A model generated the notes under the pieces. That model did no database searches. It saw only the letters and a program-made list of their open reading frames with translations, and was not told the origin of the DNA. Of a DNA stretch of 6,360 nt, positions 1-6,360 are shown piece by piece (within the stretch, counting starts at the first letter, position 1; every line of letters begins with the position of its first letter). This DNA comes from Candidatus Omnitrophota bacterium. Its GTDB lineage: Bacteria > Omnitrophota > Gorgyraeia > Gygaellales > Profunditerraquicolaceae. The stretch lies in the NCBI GenBank assembly GCA_023247875.1, contig JAHFFQ010000087.1:1-6360 (forward strand). The letters are read 5' to 3'. The translations under genes were made by a program, and so were the position numbers.

Positions 1-147
1 AGCCTGACCCTGGCGGATAAGCGCAGTGATACCTTCAGCGTTTATATCATTCCGCACACCCTTAAGAATACAACTTTAAGTTTTAAAGGCCCCTCGGATA
101 AGCTGAATGTTGAGTTTGATATTCTCGCTAAGAAAATCCCCGCCTGA
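1..147 (+). CDS. C-terminal end of an unidentified protein (5' end outside window)
   Basis: Frame 1 is open from the first base to a TGA at 145-147, giving 48 residues that end in AKKIPA. The other two forward frames are closed early or by stops near the end, so this is the only plausible coding frame. The visible residues alternate polar and hydrophobic positions, as in beta strands (for example SVYIIPH and LNVEFDIL), but show no motif I recognise. No terminator-grade hairpin follows; only a short T run at 148-152. It is probably a separate transcription unit from the tRNA, because a promoter lies just downstream. Function unknown. The call as a real gene end rests on the open frame and its sensible composition only. 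Confidence 0.55.
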   Translation, partial: SLTLADKRSDTFSVYIIPHTLKNTTLSFKGPSDKLNVEFDILAKKIPA

Positions 148-158
148 TTTTTCTGTTG

Positions 159-186
159 TTGCCATACTGTAAAATTCTGGTATAAT
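159..186 (+). promoter_or_regulatory. Sigma70-type promoter for tRNA-Pro and possibly the downstream genes
   Basis: A TTGCCA -35 box (159-164, one mismatch to TTGACA) lies 16 bp from a perfect TATAAT -10 box (181-186). A TG two bases before the -10 makes it an extended -10 (TGGTATAAT). Transcription would start near 192-194, giving a tRNA leader of about 77 nt. It is the best promoter I can see in the window. The gap between the tRNA and the gene at 463 holds no comparable one, so the surface genes may depend on read-through from here. Confidence 0.7.
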
Positions 187-202
187 TAATAAACAAATAT
201 AT

Positions 203-250
203 GCAAAGGTCCTTCGCCCCGCCATAGGCGTGGCTTCAGGACCGTTTTGC
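203..250 (+). promoter_or_regulatory. Structured leader hairpin upstream of tRNA-Pro
   Basis: An imperfect long hairpin can be drawn by eye. GCAAA (203-207) faces TTTGC (246-250), GGTCCT (208-213) faces AGGACC (238-243), and an inner GC-rich stem (216-223 with 227-234, one mismatch) is closed by an ATA loop. It sits inside the predicted tRNA leader. It could be an RNA processing signal, an attenuator, or a short palindromic repeat element. No U tract follows, so it is not a standard intrinsic terminator. Confidence 0.5.
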
Positions 251-270
251 TGACTCAATTGGTGCAAAAC
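244..270 (+). promoter_or_regulatory. Alternative hairpin abutting the tRNA 5' end
   Basis: GTTTTGC (244-250) and GCAAAAC (264-270) form a perfect 7-bp inverted repeat with a 13-nt loop. The 5' arm is also used by the larger leader hairpin (203-250), so the two folds compete. The 3' arm includes C270, the first base of the tRNA, so this fold would compete with acceptor-stem formation and RNase P cleavage. A regulatory role is inference from the pairing only. Confidence 0.35.
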
Positions 271-343
271 GGGGCGTGGCTCAGCTTGGTAGAGCGCTTG
301 AATGGGGTTCAAGAGGTCACAGGTTCAAGTCCTGTCGCCCCGA
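270..343 (+). tRNA. tRNA-Pro(GGG)
   Basis: The full cloverleaf folds by hand. The acceptor stem is CGGGGCG (270-276) with CGCCCCG (336-342), with discriminator A343. The D stem is GCTC (279-282) with GAGC (292-295). The anticodon stem is CTTGA (297-301) with TCAAG (309-313), with loop ATGGGGT and anticodon GGG at 304-306, reading CCC proline codons. The variable loop is 5 nt. The T stem is ACAGG (319-323) with CCTGT (331-335), with loop TTCAAGT. The 3' CCA is not encoded (ATT follows the discriminator), so it must be added after transcription. The 74-nt length is normal. Its 3' part is duplicated at 1850-1903. Confidence 0.95.
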
Positions 344-359
344 ATTAAATGAGGCCCAA
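290..359 (+). repeat. Direct repeat copy 1 (tRNA-Pro 3' part plus trailer)
   Basis: This segment matches 1850-1923. The match is unbroken for 42 bp (302-343 against 1862-1903). Flanking it are one mismatch at 301/1861 and one at 344/1904, and then a 4-base insertion (AAAG, 1911-1914) in the second copy before both continue with GAGGCCCAA. The repeat begins in the D arm and runs past the tRNA 3' end, the segment that is typically duplicated when an element integrates into a tRNA gene. The spacing between copies is 1560 bp. Confidence 0.9.
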
Positions 360-387
360 ACTTATGGAGCGTAAGCGACATAAGTTT
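358..387 (+). repeat. Perfect hairpin 1, 9-bp stem and 12-nt loop
   Basis: AAACTTATG (358-366) is the exact reverse complement of CATAAGTTT (379-387). The loop at 367-378 reads GAGCGTAAGCGA. There is no U tract after it, so it is not a typical terminator. It sits directly after the end of direct repeat copy 1. Its pairing with a second hairpin of the same loop length suggests an inserted structural element rather than chance. Confidence 0.6.
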
Positions 388-396
388 GCTGGCTGA

Positions 397-434
397 ATTT
401 AATCCTTACGAACAAAGGTGAGTAAGGATTAAAT
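397..434 (+). repeat. Perfect hairpin 2, 13-bp stem and 12-nt loop
   Basis: ATTTAATCCTTAC (397-409) is the exact reverse complement of GTAAGGATTAAAT (422-434). The loop at 410-421 reads GAACAAAGGTGA. The loop matches that of hairpin 1 in length and at both ends (GA...GA). The stem is AT-rich and followed by ATATCCCGG, not a U run. It lies 29 nt before the start codon at 463, so in mRNA it would be a strong 5'-UTR structure just upstream of the ribosome binding site. It could be an operator for a dimeric regulator, an mRNA stabiliser or a repeat element; the sequence does not decide. Confidence 0.65.
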
Positions 435-452
435 ATATCCCGGCTTTAAAAA

Positions 453-462
453 GGGAGACTCA
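453..462 (+). promoter_or_regulatory. Ribosome binding site of the S74 surface gene
   Basis: GGGAG (453-457) lies 5 nt before the ATG at 463 and supports that start. The stretch from the SD to the first codons (GGGAGACTCAATGCGCAAA) closely resembles the same region of the second surface gene (GGAGGCCCAATGCGTAAA). This suggests that the two gene starts share ancestry. Confidence 0.65.
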
Positions 463-1908
463 ATGCGCAAACATATCTTTTGTTTTTTTCTGTGCTTTCT
501 CTTTATCCTGACCAGTTCTGGTTCTTATCTTTTTGCCGATGAAACCCTCACCATCACCACCTATTATCCTTCCCCCTATGGAAGCTATAACCAGCTCTAT
601 GTCGCGAATAATCTAGGCATTGGCACGACGGCCCCCCAAACAAAATTGGATATCTATATCGGTAACGGAGGGACTGGCGGGACCGCAGGATTAAAAATTG
701 GAGGGACAAGCTATTACCCCAGTTTGGAGTTAGGCATTGAAAACGCCTACGACGGCCAGATCCGGACTTATGGCAATGACCTAAGGATCTACTCAGGTCA
801 TTTCAGGACTGTAGGAATAACAGCCAGCGAAAGCCATGCTATATATTTTAATACCAGCAAGGCGGGTTCGACAGACTGGAGTACGCCTAAAATGGCTTTG
901 AATTGGGACGGCAACCTTGGCATCGGCACGACTGGCCCCAGGGCGAAGTTAGATGTCTATGAGTCTTCTTCAGCTAACCCTCTAAACTCTGTTCTCAAGA
1001 TAGAAGGTTATGCCGATGCTGTCGGAGAAGGGCCATTCATAGATTTCCATGAAAGATGGTCCGGTTCTTGGGCGGATTGGATAGTTGCCAGGATCGGTGG
1101 CGTATACGAAACAAGCAGCGGCGGGTCTAACCGCGGCGCTTTGGTTTTTCATACTGCCGATACCAGCAGCGCCACTACCGGTACTGCGGCTACTGTTGAA
1201 AGAATGCGCATTCAAGGGAACGGCTATGTCGGTATCGGCACGACTAGTCCTATTCTACCGCTGCACGTTGCCTCGAATGCGAATACCTCTCCCTTGTTGC
1301 TGGAGACATATAATAGCTATGACACAGTCTCTATTATGCCGTGGTCTGGTGTTTCATTTCTTAGTTCAGGAGTTTATTATAAGAATAGTTCATGGGTTCA
1401 TGATGCTTATGGAGCATATAACTGTATTTTTGGTTTTAGTGGCTCCGCCGGAGGTTCTTGGTATGCCTCAAACAACAGCGCCGCTAGTTGGAATGTTGCT
1501 AATAACGTGGTTCTTTGGACCGCTGCCGGTGTTTTGCAGGGTGCCTCGAGCAGGAGCCTTAAGGAGGGCTTTGTAAAACTTGACTTTAATGACCTGCTGG
1601 CAAAGATAGGGCAGTTAGAGATCAGCCGCTGGAACTATAAAACAGAGAACTCCTCTGTAACCCACATCGGGCCCATGGCGGAGGATTTTTACAAACTTTT
1701 CAAGACAGGCGATAGCAATAAGTCTATCGGGCTTATTGATGAAGCAGGCGTGGCATTGGCAGGGGTAAAGGGCCTTTTGCAACAAGTAAAGCTTCAGCAA
1801 CAGCAGATAGAGAAACTGCAGAGTGAGATCGAAAAACTAAAAATCCGGCTAGAGCGCTTGGATGGGGTTCAAGAGGTCACAGGTTCAAGTCCTGTCGCCC
1901 CGACTTAA
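463..1908 (+). CDS. Secreted tail-fibre-like protein with peptidase-S74-type chaperone domain
   Basis: The 481-residue product begins with a signal peptide (basic MRKH, long hydrophobic core, likely cleavage after A25 in LFA-DE), so it is exported. The mature N-terminus reads DETLTITTYYPSPYG and is shared with the next gene. Three GIGTT motifs (residues 52-56, 153-157, 257-261), mostly followed by xP and KLD-like strands, resemble the repeated shaft elements of trimeric fibres. Residues about 360-435 look like the S74 intramolecular chaperone: S362-S-R-S-L-K367 keeps the Ser and Lys spacing of the self-cleavage dyad, followed by SRWNYKTE and HIGPMAEDF. A Gln/Glu/Lys-rich coiled coil follows (about 435-463). 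In the phage family this domain directs trimer folding and is then cut off. Residues 464-481 are translated from a duplicated tRNA fragment and are probably not original to the protein. The ligand and surface location are not shown. Confidence 0.85.
   Translation: MRKHIFCFFLCFLFILTSSGSYLFADETLTITTYYPSPYGSYNQLYVANNLGIGTTAPQTKLDIYIGNGGTGGTAGLKIGGTSYYPSLELGIENAYDGQIRTYGNDLRIYSGHFRTVGITASESHAIYFNTSKAGSTDWSTPKMALNWDGNLGIGTTGPRAKLDVYESSSANPLNSVLKIEGYADAVGEGPFIDFHERWSGSWADWIVARIGGVYETSSGGSNRGALVFHTADTSSATTGTAATVERMRIQGNGYVGIGTTSPILPLHVASNANTSPLLLETYNSYDTVSIMPWSGVSFLSSGVYYKNSSWVHDAYGAYNCIFGFSGSAGGSWYASNNSAASWNVANNVVLWTAAGVLQGASSRSLKEGFVKLDFNDLLAKIGQLEISRWNYKTENSSVTHIGPMAEDFYKLFKTGDSNKSIGLIDEAGVALAGVKGLLQQVKLQQQQIEKLQSEIEKLKIRLERLDGVQEVTGSSPVAPT
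548..572 (+). repeat. 25-bp identity shared by the two surface genes (copy 1)
   Basis: This stretch encodes most of the mature N-terminal motif TITTYYPS and is identical base for base to 2014-2038, although the signal peptides before it and the domains after it have diverged. Identity at synonymous positions suggests recent shared ancestry, gene conversion or constraint on the DNA or RNA itself. Confidence 0.7.
1851..1903 (+). pseudogene. Partial tRNA-Pro (3' portion only) embedded in the S74 gene
   Basis: The anticodon arm (1857-1873, anticodon GGG kept), variable loop, T arm (1879-1895) and the 3' acceptor strand with discriminator are present. The 5' acceptor strand and most of the D arm are missing; upstream bases encode the coiled coil and do not restore them. 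The single change inside the copy (A to G at 1861) converts an A-U pair of the anticodon stem to G-U, so both hairpins can still form in RNA. It cannot make a working tRNA. Confidence 0.85.
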
Positions 1909-1910
1909 AT

Positions 1911-1922
1911 AAAGGAGGCCCA
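1911..1922 (+). promoter_or_regulatory. Strong ribosome binding site of the second surface gene
   Basis: AAAGGAGG (1911-1918) lies 4 nt before the ATG at 1923 and is one of the best Shine-Dalgarno matches in the window; most downstream genes have weak ones or depend on overlap. It lies immediately behind the tRNA-derived fragment. Confidence 0.8.
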
Positions 1923-2477
1923 ATGCGTAAATTAAAATTTTTTCCATTTCCGTATTTTATTTTTGTGTATCTGGTGATCAGTTTCATTCATCCGCTATTT
2001 GCCGACGAATCCATCACCATCACCACCTATTATCCTTCTCCATATGGCGTATATAAGGAATTAACCACTACCAGCAATGCCTATCTGGCTACTACCGGCG
2101 GCTACGTCGGCATCGGGACGACGGTGCCGACGGTGCAGCTTGAACGGGCCTGCCCGGCAGGATTCACTAATATCAAGGCAGGTAATAACCAGCTTGGCTG
2201 CATGGAGACGGCAGAGCACGGCTCGGCTACCTGGTATGTCGCTGTCAACACCTGTTTCACTACCTATGGCGGGAGACTTCCGATCTATTCGGAATGGTAC
2301 GTCGCGATGAATAACTATGTGCTTACAGACGAGACCGACGATTTCGAATGGCTAGGAAATAGTGATCACTTTGGTAGCGGCTTGGGATGTGGTGAGGCAG
2401 GCCAGGGTGGTCTTACTCTTGCAACTTCAGAGGTTCCGGATGCCACGCGCGCCTATCGCTGCTGGATCCCCAGGTAA
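1923..2477 (+). CDS. Secreted protein with TITTYYPSPYG N-terminus and C-type-lectin-like C-terminal half
   Basis: The 184-residue product has a signal peptide with likely cleavage after A27 (LFA-DE). It is followed by the same mature N-terminus as its upstream neighbour (DESITITTYYPSPYG) and one GYVGIGTT-VP repeat (60-69). From residue 75 the sequence is unrelated to the neighbour. It has five cysteines (77, 93, 111, 156, 180) and the series ATWYVAVNTC...YGGRLPIYSEWYVAM (102-129), ending in AYRCWIPR. That order (W..A...C...GGRLP..EW..A, late C) resembles C-type-lectin-like or formylglycine-generating-enzyme-type folds used for binding. That fold call is tentative. Cysteines fit disulphides formed outside the cytoplasm. 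The gene starts 14 nt after the S74 gene and ends 12 nt before the acylphosphatase gene. Likely a surface or secreted binding protein; ligand unknown. Confidence 0.75.
   Translation: MRKLKFFPFPYFIFVYLVISFIHPLFADESITITTYYPSPYGVYKELTTTSNAYLATTGGYVGIGTTVPTVQLERACPAGFTNIKAGNNQLGCMETAEHGSATWYVAVNTCFTTYGGRLPIYSEWYVAMNNYVLTDETDDFEWLGNSDHFGSGLGCGEAGQGGLTLATSEVPDATRAYRCWIPR
2014..2038 (+). repeat. 25-bp identity shared by the two surface genes (copy 2)
   Basis: Identical to 548-572; it encodes the TITTYYPS part of the second surface protein in the same reading frame and at the same place just after the signal peptide. Confidence 0.7.
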
Positions 2478-2489
2478 ACCTGAGTTAAG

Positions 2490-2762
2490 ATGAAAAAGAA
2501 GCTGCATATTTTTTATTCAGGCAGTGTGCAAGGCATCGGGATGCGTTATACTGTCCGGGATGTTGCTTTAAGCCTTAAGATTTGCGGTTGGGTGAAAAAC
2601 TTAAGGGACGGCCGGGTTGAGGTTTTAGCGGAAGCCGAAGAAGATACCCTTAATGATTTTCTTGAGCAGATTAAGGAGCGTTTCCCACGCTATATTAAAG
2701 AGACAGCTTTAGAATGGCTTCCTGCAAGCGGGGAATTCCGCGATTTTCAAGTGGTATTCTGA
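2490..2762 (+). CDS. acyP: Acylphosphatase
   Basis: This 90-residue protein has the normal length for the family, which hydrolyses acyl phosphates such as carbamoyl phosphate or 1,3-bisphosphoglycerate in the cytosol. The signature loop SVQGIGMR (12-19) supplies the phosphate-binding R19, and GWVKNLRDGRVEV (33-45) supplies the catalytic N37. The usual Phe before the Arg is Met here, a mild change that should be tolerated. The start at 2490 has a weak ribosome binding site, but the residues right after it fit the family's first strand. It lies 12 nt after the second surface gene and 18 nt before ligA, consistent with one operon. The physiological substrate is not indicated by the context. Confidence 0.92.
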   Translation: MKKKLHIFYSGSVQGIGMRYTVRDVALSLKICGWVKNLRDGRVEVLAEAEEDTLNDFLEQIKERFPRYIKETALEWLPASGEFRDFQVVF

Positions 2763-5256
<2,494 letters not shown>

Positions 5257-5260
<4 letters not shown>

Positions 5261-5862
5261 TACTGGAAACCGTTAATGTGAGCCCGATGCAGGTCAATTG
5301 TTATATACTTGCCTGCGCGGAGGCAGGCCAAGCCGTAATTATAGACCCGGGAGACCAGGCCCGTAAAATAAACGCGGTCTTGGATAAGCATAAATTGCGG
5401 CCGAGCATGGTGATCAATACCCATGGCCATTATGATCATATCGGCTGCGACGATAAATTCGGGGTGCCGGTTTACGCGCATAAGCAGGAGCTGGTTATGC
5501 TTACTGATCCGGTCTTAAATCTTTCCGCCTCTTTTTCCTGGCCATATAAAGTTAAATCTGAAATTATCAGCCTGGAGGATAAGCAGGTAATTACATTAGA
5601 TTGCCTGGAGCTGGAGGTGATGCATTTACCCGGCCATACACCGGGAGGAATAGCCCTTTTGATGAAAAAGCCGCGGACAGATATTATTTTTACCGGGGAC
5701 ACGTTGTTCTGTCAGGGGGTAGGGAGAACAGACCTTCCCGGGGGTAACCAGCTGGAGCTTGAGAAGTCAATAAGAGAAAGATTATTTGTTCTGCCCGATG
5801 CGACCAGGGTTTATCCCGGGCATGGAGCGCCAACCACAATAGGCGATGAAAGAACTCATTGA
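5257..5862 (+). CDS. Metallo-beta-lactamase-fold hydrolase, glyoxalase II / YcbL-like
   Basis: This 201-residue protein shows the complete metal-binding set of the fold: THGHYDHIG with H56, H58, D60 and H61; H127 in HLPGHTPGG; bridging D148 in FTGDTLF; and H189 in YPGHGAPTTIG. IIDPGD (28-33) forms the first conserved strand and turn. The arrangement VNCYIL, then IIDPGD, then GVGRTDLPGG is typical of the YcbL/glyoxalase-II-like subgroup, which hydrolyses thioesters such as S-lactoylglutathione; the true substrate is uncertain and a glutathione-free host would need another thiol. The C-terminus (ERTH) is slightly shorter than usual for the subgroup. It overlaps the lipoprotein gene by 4 nt and xerD by 17 nt. 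Cytoplasmic; no signal peptide. Confidence 0.92.
5308..5332 (+). repeat. GC-rich palindrome within the hydrolase gene
   Basis: GCCTGC (5311-5316) and GCAGGC (5323-5328) pair across a 6-nt loop, extended by CTT/AAG with one bulged base. It encodes part of LACAEAGQA, a variable turn in the protein family. The protein is not lengthened there, so there is no clear insertion. It may be a chance palindrome or a small repeat element tolerated in a variable loop. Confidence 0.35.
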
Positions 5863-6360
5863 TTCATTCCTGGACTATCTAACAGTCGAGCGCGGCCTGG
5901 CCAAGAACACGACCATTGCCTACCGCCGGGACCTGAATATTTATTTGGATTTTATCATTGGTCTCGGACGCAATGCCCTCTCCCAGATATCCAAAAACGA
6001 TATTACCAGTTTCATGCTTTTCGCTAAGGAGAAAGGGGTATCTCCGGTCAGCATATCGCGCCGCCTGGCAGCCATACGCATGTTCCACCGCTTCCTGGCC
6101 AGAGAAAGGATTTTGAAGAGTGACCCCACTACTTTGATCGATTCTCCAAAGCTGTGGAAGAAGGTCCCGGATACCCTTTCTTTGAATGAGATTGAGGCAT
6201 TGATAGCCCAGCCGCAAACGCGCGATTTCCAGGGGACCAGGGACAGGGCTATTCTTGAAACACTTTACGCTACCGGTATGCGCGTATCCGAAGCAACCGG
6301 CCTTAAGGCCGCTGATGTGAATCTGGATATCGGGTTCTTACGCTGTATCGGCAAAGGCAA
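5846..6360 (+). CDS. xerD: XerD-like tyrosine recombinase (3' end outside window)
   Basis: The open frame runs from ATG 5846 to the window end: 171 complete codons of an expected ~295-300. The N-terminal SAM-like core-binding domain is clear (IDSFLDYLTVERGLAKNTTI..YRRDL, ISRRLAAIRMFHRFL, DP). It is followed by the catalytic domain start (LSLNEIEALI, RDRAILETLYATGMRVSE), with the first catalytic Arg at R146. K170 in IGKGK matches the beta-hairpin Lys of E. coli XerD; the HxxR, second His and Tyr lie beyond the window. The family resolves chromosome dimers at dif with XerC. XerC and XerD are hard to separate from this part, but the start and spacing favour XerD. It overlaps the hydrolase gene by 17 nt with a weak SD. 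The housekeeping context argues against a dedicated phage integrase. Confidence 0.9.
   Translation, partial: MKELIDSFLDYLTVERGLAKNTTIAYRRDLNIYLDFIIGLGRNALSQISKNDITSFMLFAKEKGVSPVSISRRLAAIRMFHRFLARERILKSDPTTLIDSPKLWKKVPDTLSLNEIEALIAQPQTRDFQGTRDRAILETLYATGMRVSEATGLKAADVNLDIGFLRCIGKG

Larger units (their letters stand above)
1850..1923 (+). repeat. Direct repeat copy 2 (tRNA 3' part, trailer and SD)
   Basis: This is the second copy of the segment at 290-359, with two substitutions and a 4-base insertion (AAAG at 1911-1914). The insertion turns TGAGG into AAAGGAGG and so creates or preserves the strong Shine-Dalgarno sequence of the gene at 1923. The copy covers the last 18 codons and stop of the S74 gene, the 14-nt gap and the first base of the next start codon. 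Confidence 0.9.

Noticed and set aside
76..312. Minus-strand open frame of 78 codons
   Set aside because: It runs across the promoter, leader and part of the tRNA-Pro gene, and its translation has no recognisable features.
397..434. Hairpin 2 as an intrinsic terminator of the tRNA transcript
   Set aside because: The stem is AT-rich and no U tract follows either arm, so it lacks the usual terminator signature.
1085..1576. Plus-strand 163-codon frame inside the S74 gene
   Set aside because: It is an alternative frame of a gene with a clear signal peptide, repeats and domain; its own translation shows no family features.
2151..2477. Lectin-like domain as target of a diversity-generating retroelement
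   Set aside because: No reverse transcriptase gene and no near-identical template repeat differing at adenines is present in the window.
5879..6217. Minus-strand frame of 112 codons at the window end
   Set aside because: The plus strand encodes a convincing XerD N-terminal and catalytic domain over the same bases.
5846..6360. XerD-like gene as the dedicated integrase of the tRNA-flanked cassette
   Set aside because: It lies outside the direct repeats, is embedded in a housekeeping run and matches chromosomal XerD in start and spacing. Action in trans remains possible but is not shown.

Overview
The window reads almost entirely on the + strand: the tail of an unidentified gene, a tRNA-Pro gene, two secreted or surface proteins, then a tightly packed run of housekeeping-type genes that leaves the window inside a XerD-like recombinase. 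The proteins are bacterial. An N-terminal signal peptide followed by TITTYYPSPYG, and GIGTT-type tail-fibre repeats, recall surface proteins I associate with uncultured Omnitrophota (OP3) or related candidate lineages. That placement rests on memory of the motif and was not searched. The lipoprotein signal and secreted proteins suit a diderm-like, didactically ordinary Gram-negative cell plan, but do not prove it.

Layout. 1-147: C-terminal end of an unknown gene. 148-269: a good sigma70-type promoter (TTGCCA, 16 bp, TATAAT) and a structured leader. 270-343: tRNA-Pro(GGG). 344-462: non-coding, with two perfect hairpins that both have 12-nt loops. 463-1908: secreted tail-fibre-like protein with a peptidase-S74-type intramolecular chaperone domain. 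1923-2477: a second secreted protein with the same mature N-terminus but a C-type-lectin-like C-terminal half. 2490-2762: acylphosphatase. 2781-4775: NAD-dependent DNA ligase LigA. 4772-5260: small lipoprotein. 5257-5862: glyoxalase-II-like metallo-beta-lactamase-fold hydrolase. 5846-6360: XerD-like tyrosine recombinase, cut by the window end after the first catalytic Arg and the catalytic Lys.

The genes from 463 onward are separated by at most 18 nt or overlap, so they may be one transcription unit, possibly reading through from the tRNA promoter.

The most unusual structure is a direct repeat of about 70 bp. The 3' part of the tRNA-Pro gene plus a few downstream bases (290-359) recurs at 1850-1923, and the second copy forms the last codons of the S74 protein and the ribosome binding site of the next gene. 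The intervening 1.56 kb, with two hairpins and one surface-protein gene, therefore looks either like a cassette inserted at a tRNA gene with att-like flanks or like a tandem duplication of tRNA tail plus surface gene. Both surface genes share the 5' start context and the N-terminal module, so the locus may be one where alternative surface-protein tips are stored or swapped behind a tRNA.
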